Shown piece after piece: positions 10,045 through 21,524 of a DNA stretch of 64,000 bases; within the stretch, counting starts at the first letter, position 1; every line of letters begins with the position of its first letter. The notes beneath the pieces were generated by a model. The model was not told the DNA's origin. It searched no databases and was given only the letters and a program-made list of their open reading frames with translations. This stretch comes from Crossaster papposus (lineage: Eukaryota; Echinodermata; Asteroidea; Velatida; Solasteridae), in contig JBAIAA010000095.1 in NCBI GenBank assembly GCA_037893245.1, positions 434,001 through 498,000 on the forward strand, given 5' to 3'. The translations under genes were made by a program, and so were the position numbers.

Positions 10045-10704
10045 CTAACAAACAAATGGTTTCTCACTGGTGTGAATCATTTCATGTCTCTTTAGGTTAG
10101 ATTGATTTGAAAAAGCTTTACCACAGGTCTCACAAACAAATGGTTTTTCACCAGTGTGAACACTCTCATGTCCTTTAAGATGACTTCGTGTAGTAAAAGC
10201 TTTTCCACAGGTCTCACAAACAAATGGTTTCACACCAGTGTGAATCCGCATATGTTCTTTAAGATGAATTCGTTGAGTAAAAGCTTTCCCACAGGTCTCA
10301 CAAACAAATGGTTTCTCACCAGTGTGAATCCTCTCATGTTTTATAAGATGACTTCGTTGAGTAAAAGCTTTACCACAGGTCTCACAAACAAATGGCGACT
10401 CACCAGTGTGAATCCTCTCATGATCTTTAAGATGACTTCGTTGAGTAAAAGCTTTACCACAGGTCTCACAAACAAATGGCGACTCACCAGTGTGAATCCT
10501 CTCATGTCCTTTAAGATGACTTCGTGTAGTAAAAGCTTTACTACAGGTATCACAAACAAACGGTTTTTCACCAGTGTGAACCCTACCATGTCTCATTAGA
10601 CTACTTCGGTGTGTGAAAGCTTGACCACAGGACTCACAAACAAACTGTTTCTCTCCCTTGTTGACCCTCTGGTAGCAAATCAGTTCAGGTCCTTCTGTGT
10701 CCAT
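10045..10704 (-). CDS. A2: poly-C2H2 zinc-finger protein, 7 fingers
   Basis: 219 residues: the A-type leader ([12 protein letters not shown]) and seven intact 28-residue C2H2 fingers, the shortest intact A gene together with its near-twin A7 (47402-48061). Two linkers read HTGESPFVC instead of HTGEKPFVC; the second Lys of the TGEKP linker helps dock adjacent fingers on DNA, so binding may be altered. Finger 1 begins CESCGQAF, where A7 has CETCGQAF. B1 lies about 0.6 kb upstream in the same orientation, with no sign of a shared transcript. Confidence 0.85.
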   Translation of the reverse strand: MDTEGPELICYQRVNKGEKQFVCESCGQAFTHRSSLMRHGRVHTGEKPFVCDTCSKAFTTRSHLKGHERIHTGESPFVCETCGKAFTQRSHLKDHERIHTGESPFVCETCGKAFTQRSHLIKHERIHTGEKPFVCETCGKAFTQRIHLKEHMRIHTGVKPFVCETCGKAFTTRSHLKGHESVHTGEKPFVCETCGKAFSNQSNLKRHEMIHTSEKPFVC

Positions 10705-11325
10705 TTTGCTCAAGTGTTTTTCTTGACCCCAACACTCCAGAATTCTCAAATTTAGTAGGTCGACTAAATTACTGCATCAGTCTGAAGTTTTAGATGAACA
10801 GACGTCTAAATTGTAGGTCAGGTAGCCACTGGTGACACAATACATCATGACGCACTGCAGACAGCTAGCTGTTTTTAGATGATACAACAATTCAAATTAT
10901 AACGGCTTTTCCCCAAAAGGCAAAATGCCTGCATTTTGATTTTTGCCGTTGAATGCGAGCTTTGATTTCATGCAAACCAGAAAAAAAAGAATCTGTTAAC
11001 CCTAACAACACTACAACAGTCCTCAATCCTCCAAAATCAATACGATTTTGCACACACACTAGATAGTTAGAGTTAATGGCATTATTTTGACATAGTTTAC
11101 TTCAAGTTTACTCCCGGAAACACTCGAACATTGCGACGGTTAACCAGTTTGCACCGGAGGACGTATACATACACTAAAGGTTTTCCGCAGACTTAGAACA
11201 GATGACGCATAAACAAGTCACGAGCAAGGCCGGAAATGTCTGTTTGCAGCGAGTAAGGCAGGAAAGAGCTTTTACACTGGTCGCTCACCGAGATTGCCTT
11301 GCCCAATAAAGACTTTTCCACAGAT
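10705..11325. other. A2 5' flank, truncated MITE and A-B junction
   Basis: Holds the A-type 5' flank, then the left part of the TTAA MITE (from ggttaaccagtttgcacc near 11135). At 11261-11266 (ggaaag) the MITE stops and the 3' flank of B1 begins (agcttttacactggtcgctc). The same junction is found in the other A-B pairs, near 18097, 25041, 35033, 48630 and 53651. Confidence 0.7.
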
Positions 11326-12862
11326 CTAACAAACAAATGGTTTCCCACTGGTGTGAATCATTTCATGTCTCTTTAGGTTAGATTGATTTGAAAAAGCTTT
11401 ACCACAGCAGCCGATTTCACGAAACCTTACGCAATTGCGTAAGCCCCCTTGCGCCACAATTTATTGCGTAAGCTGCGCTACTTTTGTTTGCTGCGCAACA
11501 TTTCGCTTACGACAGTTTCACGAACGTTTGACAGTGCGTAAGTCCGCGGCTTGCGCAACAAATTATGGCGTAGCTTGCGCAGTCAATTTAGGTGGCGTAA
11601 GATATGGCGTAGCGACTGAAAATGACCTATTTTACCAGCAAATCGTAATTGACGTGGAGCCCGTCATTGCTCAACTTATTAAGCTTGATAAAAGACACTC
11701 ACAGTTTCATGATTGAAGTAAAAGAATCACTATTTTACCCGTGACAGAATTGTTAACGTTGCCACACGATTTCGCGGAAAGTCGGACAAAACTATTTTCA
11801 AAATGGTGGGCGAAGGTGATACAACGACGATTTCGTGAAAGAATACAATAATACGCAAACAGTCGTCGTAAACGCTGTTTAAAACGTTGCGCAGCTACGC
11901 CAAGTTTCGTGAAATGCTCCGTAAGGAAATGGCGCAGCTACGCAACATTTTTGTTGCGTAAGCCTTACGCCACTTTTGAAAATGGCGCAAGCTACGCACT
12001 TTTCGTGAAATCGGCTGCAGGTCTCACAAACAAATGGTTTCTCACCAGTGTGAATTCTCTCATGTCCTTTAAGATGACTTTGTTGAGTAAAAGCTTTACC
12101 ACAGGTCTCACAAACAAACGGTTTCTCACCAGTGTGAATCTTAAAAGCTTTACCACAGGTCTCACAAACAAATGGCTCCTCACCAGTGTGAATCCTCTCA
12201 TGTTTTTTAAGATGACTTCGTGTAGTAAAAGCTTTCCCACAGGTTTCACAAACAAAAGGTTTCTCGCCAGTGTGAATCCTCTCATGTTCTTTGAGATGAC
12301 TTTGTTGAGTAAAAGCCTTACCACAGGTCTCACAAACAAATGGTTTCTCATTAGTGTGAATCCTCTCATGTATTGTAAGACTACTTCGTTGAGTAAAAGC
12401 TTTACCACAGGTCTCACATACAAATGGTTTCTCACCAATTTGAATCCCGTCATGTCTCTTTAGATCATGTTGTTGAGTAGAAGCTTTACCACAGGTCTCA
12501 CAAACAAATGGCTTCCCACCAGTGTGAGTCCTCTCATGTATTTTAAGACTACTTCGTTGAGTAAAAGTTTTGCCACAGGTTTCACAAACAAAAGGTTTCT
12601 CACAAGTGTGAATCCTCTCATGTTCTTTAAGATGACCTTGTTGAGTAAAAGCATTACCACAAGTCTCACAAACAAATGGTTTCTCACCAGTGTGAATCCT
12701 CTCATGTTTTTTAAGATTACTTCGTCCAGTAAAAGCTTTACCACAGGTCTCACAATTAAGTAAAGGTTTCTCTTCCTTGTTGACCCTCTGGTGGCCAGGT
12801 CTTCTTGTGTCCATTTTGTTGCAGTGTTTAGGACGATGAATTACTACATCAGTCTGTACCAT
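11326..12862 (-). pseudogene. B1: poly-C2H2 zinc-finger gene interrupted by a 610-bp MITE
   Basis: B-type leader (MVQTDVVIHRPKHCNK...) and nine fingers are read before the element at 11408-12017. Without the element and one 3-bp duplication the frame continues exactly into the last finger and the family stop at 11326, giving 307 residues and ten fingers. With it, translation reads into the MITE and adds a foreign tail of about 45 residues (starts SRFHEKC), ending at 11879 after 327 residues. One finger near 12140 is only 18 residues long after an in-frame 30-bp loss, and one linker reads HTCEK. The frame is open upstream of the ATG for 30 codons or more (SRSRRDLRRR...), so an upstream coding exon is possible. 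The chimeric form could still be expressed. Confidence 0.8.
11408..12017. mobile_element. 610-bp MITE with 17-bp perfect TIRs inside B1
   Basis: Starts cagccgatttcacgaaa and ends with its exact reverse complement. The flanks suggest a CAG 3-bp target duplication inside the finger motif ccacaggtctc. Subterminal regions are packed with repeats of ttgcgtaag and gcgcagctacgc in both orientations, as expected of transposase-binding sites. A short + strand frame (11435-11716) has no recognisable domain. A 3-bp duplication would fit PIF/Harbinger, but the family is not proven. Confidence 0.8.
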
Positions 12863-13179
12863 ACGTCTCAACAGATTGCTTGAGCGTGTGTTAGCATCGT
12901 CACCAGTGCTGCATGCTACTCTCCTCCTCAAGTCTCTCCTTGATCGACTCAAAATCTTCAGATTCCAGACAGGACTCTGCTGTCAGTGTCTCACCGGAAA
13001 GCCTGTGTTAAAACACAAGGATTTTTTTTCATTGAAATTTTTATTTTTTTATTCAGTAAATTATTCCTGTTTTGAAACAAGACGCAGTTTATTAGCACCG
13101 TTATTTACAGGTTTTTGCCAACATTCTGTTGCCTACGGCATTTTTTCTCTCTGCAGGCGTGATATTACGTCAACCGCTA
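12863..13179. other. B1 5' flank
   Basis: Presumed promoter or 5' exon region of B1, conserved in front of all B genes (for example 36136-36450, 54754-55068). On the minus strand the open leader frame closes at a TGA about 150 bases upstream of the ATG. No core promoter motif is clear. Confidence 0.45.
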
Positions 13180-13505
13180 CAGGCCCGTATGCAGGATTTT
13201 TTATGGGGGGTGCAAATTTGTACTGATAGGACCAAAAAATGGAACCAAATTTTTCGTGTGCCAGTACCGTTATTTCTACCTCAAAATACCATTACTACCC
13301 TGGAAAATGTGGACCTTTTGGTAATTTGGGGGGCGAATTTGTACTGATGGGACCAAAAATGGGACCAAATTTTCTCGTGCGCCAGTACAGTTATTTCTAC
13401 ATCAAAATACCATTATTTACACTGGAAAATGTAAACCTTTTGGTAATTTGTGGGGTAATTTGGGTCGCACCCCCCCCCCCCCCCCCCCCCCTGCATACGG
13501 GCCTG
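13180..13505. mobile_element. TIR element with 5-bp duplication, copy 1 (326 bp)
   Basis: Ends caggcccgtatgcagg and its perfect reverse complement, flanked by CGCTA on both sides (13175-13179, 13506-13510). The empty site is visible in front of B2 (about 19450) and B3 (about 27010). Inside, a segment of about 115 bp containing ttgtactgat and ggaccaaaaa occurs twice in tandem, and one end is a poly-C run. Probably non-autonomous and hAT-related, but not proven. Confidence 0.8.
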
Positions 13506-14571
13506 CGCTACTCACCATAAATTCTGACGCTTGTGTATACGTCATTCGAGGAACTACACACAGGGCCGGGGACAATTGTACGCGGTAATATATACAAATA
13601 TTTGCAAGCCCAGCTAAAAAGCACCCTTTCATCAAGAATTTCAAGGGAGACTAAAGCAACCATATTTGGGAAAATTTGAATGTCAAGAAACTACTGAATG
13701 CAGCTGATAATGCTCGGCTGTATGAATTTAATGGAGACAATGGAACTAGGTGTTCAATAGGCCTAATCACTGAAGCGTGATGCCACTATATAGCGTATTA
13801 TACACCTCCACTGCGTCAACGAAGAATGCTTGGCAACGTTGATGTATATTCACGTCCACCGCTGTGTATGCCATACATGACAGTCGTGTATACCTGTCCA
13901 CTGTAGTGCTACTGCTAGCGGGTAGCTTTTGGCATAAATACATGATGTCAACCTCAACAACGAAGGTAACTTTTGCAGCGGAATTAAACTGCTGTGCCGG
14001 ACGAATTAACGCTTCATCTGTGGATAGTAAACAATTTTTTTTTTCGGCCTAGCTCGGGACGTATTCGCGTTCGCTTTTGAATCTCAGAATTTTTTGTCAA
14101 ATATGTACACGTCCTGCGGCACTATTCTAGCAAAGTTTACCAAAATTACAACAAAATTAGGAAAAATAATGCTCCAGTCACCAGGGCCAGACTGAGACAC
14201 AAACAAAATTGTATTGGCCGGAGTTGAAATAAAAACTGGAAAATCTTGTTTGTGATTGGTCTAGACTAGTTAGGGTTAATGTTGGCAATATCTGCTAATT
14301 AACTCACCAGCAGTGCATTGTACGTTGTGCTACGACCCCACAATCTGCAGAAAGATCTTGTACTAAGTTGTCGTCAATTCAATTCACTGAGACAGCCTCG
14401 CCAGAATTGTCTCATGACATATAGTACAGCCATTCATCCATGGTACAGCCTAAGAGAAGGTGAAATGGGGCGAGTTGGTAAGGGGCAAGTCGGCCAGTTG
14501 ACATAGTCCTAGAGCCTAGCCTTACCTATATTAGGCCGAGAATAATGTTGATCACGGTAAAACTGTACCAC
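13506..14571. repeat. Module P, copy 2
   Basis: Conserved intergenic module, near-identical to 36825-37890 and, split by a transposon, to 55438-55915 plus 59017-59610. Its right end stops abruptly at gtaccact, where the foldback element begins. No gene seen. Confidence 0.65.
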
Positions 14572-15963
14572 TGGGTCCTACTATTCACCGACAACACACC
14601 GACAACACGCACAGCACCGACAACACACCGACAACACATCCAAAACGTATTCTATATTGACAAAAAAGGTATAGCACTGTGATATACACGATACAAAAGA
14701 GTGTCTGTGTGCTTAAAGTTACATTTCTTTTGTAAAAATGATGTTTTTATCACGCGAAAAAAATATCTTTAACCAGCACGGTCGTTGGCCGCCATCTTGC
14801 CTTTGCGCGGAGTTGGCCTATACCATTTTATGTACGGGTGTGAAAGAAATTAAATTATCATGTCATACACAACAGAGGGCGCCCTGTACGGTTTTATGCT
14901 GACTTAAAGTTAGTTGGAATGGAAAGTGGGTTTTGATATGACATGGCCTACTATGCTTTGTCATTCGAGTACTCTGGTACGGTAGGACAATTAGCTATTT
15001 TTTTTAATTTTTTTTTAATTTTAATAAAAATCAAATGTATTAATTACCTAAATAAATTGTTCCCGCTCTCTATTTAAATTGTTTTAATAGTATTAGTAGT
15101 AGGCCCCCGGCCCCTCGGCCTAGTATAGCCTACTATTACTAATGTGTGCTCGTAATTTTTTTTAATTTTGAATTTTATGAATAGGCCTATAAATAAATGA
15201 CTGGCTTTCAAACATTTTTGCACTGATTGACCTTCATTTAAATTAAGATAATAAGAAAACAGTAGTGTCTGGTTGCAAACATTAAAGCTATGGCAGTTAT
15301 TAAAGGCAATCAAATCAAATCAAACATTTTGAACTTTGGTATTTCCTGTGTTTTATTTTACTTAAAGATTTTGTTTCCTTCTAATACAACTAAGTAATCA
15401 ATTAAGATATAAATTTTATGTTCTTATAAAACTAATGTAGGAAATGGCAAGTATTTAAACAAACTTTTATGTTTTCGTTTCAGTCATGGTATACAATATA
15501 TTAAACATTAAATTTGGGGGCTGGTGTTAATCAAAATACATACCTTTTTAATACAACCGGTAAATTAACTGGAATTATTAATCAAAAAGAGAAATCGAAT
15601 CACTATGAACATTATCCTACTAAATACTCGAATGTTAAATGTTGTCTCTCCATATAAAACAAAGCACCTTCCATTCCAACTAACTTTAAGTCAGCACAAA
15701 ACAGTACAGGGCGCCCTCTGTTGTGTATGGCCTGATAATTTAATTTCCTGCACACCCGTACATAAAATGGTATAGGCCAACTCCGCGCAAAGGCAAGATG
15801 GCGGCCAACGACCGTGCTGGTTAAAGATATTTTTTTCGCGTGATTAAAACATCATTTTTACAAAAGAAATGTAACCTCAAGCACACTGACACTCTTTTAT
15901 ATCGTGTATATCACAGTGCTATAACTTTTTTGTCAATATAGAATACGTTTTGGATGTGTTGTC
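14572..15963. mobile_element. Foldback element with 295-bp inverted arms
   Basis: Arms 14630-14924 and 15669-15963 are reverse complements with few differences; the outer end is gacaacacatccaaaacg. Just outside the left arm are four direct copies of accgacaacac. The centre (14925-15668) is AT-rich with no coding frame. The left flank is module P and the right flank is the middle of module T (ttgaacaaagagtc), so about 1.5 kb of normal unit sequence including the THAP-like exon is missing here. Confidence 0.8.
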
Positions 15964-16209
15964 TTGAACAAAGAGTCATTTTTGTGATAAATCTTGCGTC
16001 TCTAAAAGTGTTTAAAAATTATTTTGGGATGAAATTTCAGTTTGCCATTTTGCAGCTGTTTCTCCATTCGTAGCTTAGCCCTGCTTGATTTTGGAATACC
16101 ACGTTACATGTATACATGTATTGCTAACGTGCCATTACTTTGAGGGGAAGAGCTTTTACACCGGTCGCTCACCGAGATTGCCTTGCCCAATAAAGACCTT
16201 TCCACAGAT
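15964..16209. other. Truncated module T and A3 3' flank
   Basis: Only the final part of module T remains between the foldback element and A3; it includes the fossil finger after the family stop. Confidence 0.6.
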
Positions 16210-17542
16210 CTAACAAACAAATGGTTTCTCACTGGTGTGAATCATTTCATGTCTCTTTAGGTTAGATTGACTTGAACAAGCTTTACCACAGGTCTCACAA
16301 ACAAATGGCTTCTCACCCGTGTGAATCCTCTCATGTATTTTAAGATTACTTTGTTGAGTAAAAGCTTTCCCACAGGTCTCACAAACAAATGTTTTTTCAC
16401 CAGTGTGAATCCTCTCATGTTCTTTAAGATGACTTTGTCGAGTAAAAGCTTTACCCCAGGTTTCACAAACAAATGGTTTCTCACCAGAGTGAATCCTGTC
16501 ATGTCCTTTAAGATGACTTCGTGTAGTAAAAGCGTTACCACAGGTCTCACAAACAAACGGTTTCTCACCAGTGTGAATCTTCTCATGTTCTTTAAGATTA
16601 TGTCGGTGATTAAAGGATTTTCCACAGGTCCCACAAACAAATTTTTTTTTCGCCAGTGTGAATCCTCTTATGTCCATTAAGATGACTTTGTGTAGTAAAA
16701 GCTTTCCCACAGGTTTAACAAACAAATGGTTTCTCACCAGTGTGAATCCTCTCATGTTCTTTAAGATAACTTCGTTGAGCAAAAGCTTTACCACAGGTCT
16801 CACAAACAAATGGTTTCTCACCAGAGTGAATCCTGTCATGTTTCTTTAAATCATGTCGTGTAGTAAAAGCTTTCCCACAGGTTTCACAAACAAATGGTTT
16901 TTCACCAGTGTGAATCCTCTCATGTTCCTTAAGATGACTTCGTTGAGTGAAAGCTTTACCACAGGTCTCACAAACAAATGGTTTCTCACCAGTGTGAATC
17001 CTCTCATGTTCCTTAAGATGACTTCGTTGAGTAAAAGCTTTACCACAGGTCTCACAAACAAATGGCTTCTCACCAGTGTGAATCCTCTCATGTATTTTAA
17101 GACTACTTAGTTGAGTAAAAGCTTGACCACAGTTTTCACAAACGAACGGTTTCTCATCATTGTGAACCCTGCCATGTCTCTTTAGACTATTTCGTTGTGT
17201 AAAAGCTTGACCACAGGTCTCACAAACAAACGGTTTCTCACCAGTGTGAATCCTCTCATGTTCTTTAAGATTACTTCGTTGAGCAAAAGCTTTACCACAG
17301 GTCTCACAAACAAATGGCTTTTCACCAGTGTGAATCCTCTCATGTTCTTTAAGATTACTTCGTTGAGCAAAAGCTTGACCACAGGTCTCACAAACGAACG
17401 GTTTCTCACCAGTGTGAACCCTGCCATGTCTCATTAGACTATTTCGTTGTGTAAAAGCTTGACCACAGGTCTCACAAACAAACTGTTTCTCTCCGTGGTT
17501 GACCGTCTGGTAGCAAATCAGTTCAGGTCCTTCTGTGTCCAT
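16210..17542 (-). pseudogene. A3: zinc-finger gene with premature stop and frameshift
   Basis: From the ATG at 17542 nine intact fingers are read (275 residues) until a stop at 16715, where the Glu codon after FVC has become TAA. Further on, a T-run near 16640 (with gtcccacaaac) shifts the frame relative to its paralogues; beyond it five more recognisable fingers run to the family stop at 16210. Before decay the gene would have had about 15 fingers. The 9-finger product ending FVC is complete by itself and could be stable, so a truncated working protein is possible. Confidence 0.8.
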
Positions 17543-18161
17543 TTTGCTCAAGTGTTTTTCTTGACCCCAACACTCCAGAATTCTCAAATTTAGTAGGTCG
17601 ACTAAATTACTGCATCAGTCTGAAGTTTTAGATGAACAGACGTCTAAATTGTAGGTCAGGTAGCCACTGGTGACACAATACATCATGACGCACTGCAGAC
17701 AGCTAGCTGTTTTTAGATAATACAACAATTCAAATTATAACGGCTTTTCCCCAAAAGGCAAAATGCCTGCATTTTGATTTTTGCCATTGAATGCGAGCTT
17801 TGATTTCATGCAAACCAGAAAAAAAAATCTGTTAACCCTAACAACACTACAACAGTCCTCAATTCTCCAAAATCAATAAGATTTTGGACACACACTAGAT
17901 AGTTAGAGTTAATGGCATTATTTTGACATAGTTTACTTCAAGTTTACTCCCGGAAACACTCGAACATTGCGACGGTTAACCAGTTTGCACCGGAGGACGT
18001 ATACATACACTAGAGGTTTTCCCCAGACTCAGAACAGATGACGCATAAACAAGTCACGAGCAAGGCCGGAAATGTCTGTTTGCAGCGAGTAAGGCAGGAA
18101 AGAGCTTTTACACTGGTCGCTCACCGAGATTGCCTTGCCCAATAAAGACTTTTCCACAGAT
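17543..18161. other. A3 5' flank, truncated MITE and A-B junction
   Basis: Same arrangement as 10705-11325; the MITE/B flank junction is near 18097. Confidence 0.65.
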
Positions 18162-19042
<881 letters not shown>

Positions 19043-20689
19043 ACGTCTCAACAGATTGCTTGAGCGTGTGTTAGCGTCGTCACCAGTGCTGCATGCTACT
19101 CTCTTTAAGTCTCTCCTTGACTCAAGATTCCAGACAGGACTCTGCCGTCAGTGTCTCACCGGAAAGCCTGTGTTAAAACACAAGCAAATAATGTGCTTCA
19201 CTACACATTTGGACTATAGCTACAAGGAATGTTTTAACCATTTAGCGCCAGGTTTATTTTCAAGTCAATGAGACCACTGGCGGGATCATTTTTCATTGAA
19301 ACAAAATGTTTTATTCAGTAAAATATTCCTGTTTTGGAATGCAACTACTACAAGACGCAGTTTATTAGCACCGTTATTTATAGGTTTTTGCCAACATTCT
19401 GTTGCCTAGGGCATTTTTCTCTCTGCAGTCGGGGCGTGATATTACGTCAACGGCTACTCACCATAAATTCTGACTCTTGTGTATACGTCATCGGTGGAAC
19501 TACACACAGGGCCGGGGACAATTGTACGTGGTAATATTTTTGCAAGCCCAGCTAAAAAGTACACTTTCATCAAGAATTTCAAGGGAGACTAAAGGAACGA
19601 TAGTTTGGAAATTTGAATGTCAAGAAACTACTGAATGCAGCTGATAATGCTCGGCTGTATGAATTTAATGGAGATAATGGAACTAGGTGTTCAATAGGCC
19701 TAATCACTGAAGCGTGATGCCACTATATAGCGTATTATACACCTCCACTGCGTCAACGAAGCATGCTTGGCAACGTTGACGTATATCACGTCCACCGCCG
19801 TGTATGCCATACATGTCAGTCGTGTATACCTAGCTGTCTACTGCAGTGCTAGCGGGTAGCTTTTGGAATAAATACATGTCAACCTCAACAACGAAGGTAA
19901 CTTTTGCAGCGGAATTAAACTGCTGTGCCGGACGAATTAACACGTCTTCTGTGGATAGTAAACGATTTTTTCAGGCCTAGCTCGGGACGTGTTTATTCGC
20001 GTTCGTTTTTTGAATCTCAAAATTTTTTGTCAAATATGTTTACGTCCTGCGGCACTATTCTGGTTAATTTCTAGCAAAGTTTACCAAAATTACAACAAAA
20101 TTAAAAAAAAATAATGCTCGTCAACAGGGCCAGACACAAACAAAATTGTATTGGTCGGAGTTGAAATAAAAACTGGAAAATAATGATTGTCATTGGTCTA
20201 GTATGGGTCAATAAAGTTCATGCATATGACATCACACGCACATCACAACAGCGCCCCCAAGGAGGTCTTTGCGTAATCGCGCTCATGTACTGTCTGCACT
20301 TTGTTTGACCTCTATAAATGGCCACTCGGCCCGGTTGCTAGTGCGATAGGCGCGTACACGTAGTGAGCGTGACGTCAATGTAATCCCTTTATGTTGCCAG
20401 TTGGCAATATCTGCTATTTAATATAAACTCACCAGTGTACGTTGACGTTGTGCTACGGCCCCACAATCTGCAGAAAGATCTTGTACTTGTAGTATATTAT
20501 TATTAAGTTGTAGTCAATTCAATTCAGACAGCCTCGCCAGAATTGTCTCATAGCACAGCCTAATAATGAAGAGAAAGTGAAATGGGACGAGTTGGTAAGG
20601 GGCAAGTCGGCCAGTTGACCTAGCCTAGGCAAGGCCGAGTAATGTTGGCCACTGTAATAAACCAGTTGAGCCTTGTACGTTGAGGCATA
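19043..20689. repeat. B2 5' flank and module P, copy 3
   Basis: Repeated intergenic sequence. It contains the empty site of the CGCTA-flanked element at about 19450. No gene seen. Confidence 0.6.
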
Positions 20690-20980
20690 AGGTCTATTGT
20701 CGATCGGTTGATTTCAACAGGTGGCGCCCTGCGCTACGCATTGCGCGCACGGCGAACCACTCGAAAAAATGTCAACAAAATTCCTAAATCTAAAAAGAAT
20801 ACCAACTATCATCGTATTTGAGGGCCAGAGGTGTTGTAGTAAATAATGAAAAGCACAAAGAGCTTGCCGAGAAGGCATATACCGGGCCGAAAAGCTTGGT
20901 TTAGTTGCGAAACAGCTCCCTTTGTCTACCCTGTCCCATCATGCTTTGCGCTATACTTTGGGATCGCTATCACTAGACCT
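20690..20980. mobile_element. TA-flanked MITE, 291 bp
   Basis: Left end aggtctattgtcgatcg and right end ...cactagacct are inverted copies, flanked by TA on each side; units without it read gaggtattggag at the site (about 905). A second copy with a degraded left end is at about 28236-28511. The TA duplication fits Tc1/mariner-type MITEs. Confidence 0.65.
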
Positions 20981-21245
20981 TATTGGAGAAATAATTCTTA
21001 ATCCCCTTCCTACTTTACGCCACGTTCACGGGTATAGTCTGCACCATTCCTAAAAGATGCATTCACAAATAGAACCTGCATCACTATACCAAGTACATCA
21101 TGTATCGTCTCATTAATCGCATTTTACAAACTGCAAGGTCTACCTACTGATGAAAACTACGACCAACACTGGGCAACACTGTCACGATAACGAAACGCCG
21201 ATGATGACAGCGCCCTCTACATGTATATAGTTTATTTTTATTATA
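20981..21245. repeat. Module P remainder, unit 4 side
   Basis: Continuation of the repeated intergenic module up to the next MITE; no gene seen. Confidence 0.5.
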
Positions 21246-21524
21246 CTAGCGGGATGCCGCGCTTTGCGCGGCACCCGCTAGCTGGGTGAAATTGTAACTT
21301 ACAGATAAACCTTGTTGACGTCCTAAAAACATAATGGATTGTATGACAAACAAACCGCGAAACATAGCGAGTAGAGTACCAGCTAGATGTGTGTATAAAC
21401 TTGCTTGTTTGCATTCCATGATGCTTTTCAAATCTGACGAAAATGTTTGTTTCATGTTTTGAAAAGTTGTACATAAATTTATCAGAAAGTTTTCGATTGA
21501 AAGTAACTGCGCGGCACCCGCTAG
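21246..21524. mobile_element. MITE with ctagcggg/cccgctag ends, 279 bp
   Basis: The outer ends form the inverted pair ctagcgggatgccgcgc and gcgcggcacccgctag. The left end is itself a hairpin (21246-21281) because a second copy of the right-end motif follows at once. A TA duplication is possible at the CTAG ends. Two weak antisense frames inside are probably not genes. Confidence 0.6.

Noticed and set aside
12863-12952. Starting B genes at 12952 and equivalents
   Set aside because: Same reason: non-ATG codon. The ATG of MVQTDVV or MVQTGVV was used.
13239-13520. + strand frames with proline-rich ends in the CGCTA element copies
   Set aside because: Proline runs come from the poly-C tract and the frames differ between copies.
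16257-16640. Minus strand frames of the [20 protein letters not shown] type
   Set aside because: Shifted-frame reading of the finger repeats. They only matter as a sign of frameshift positions.
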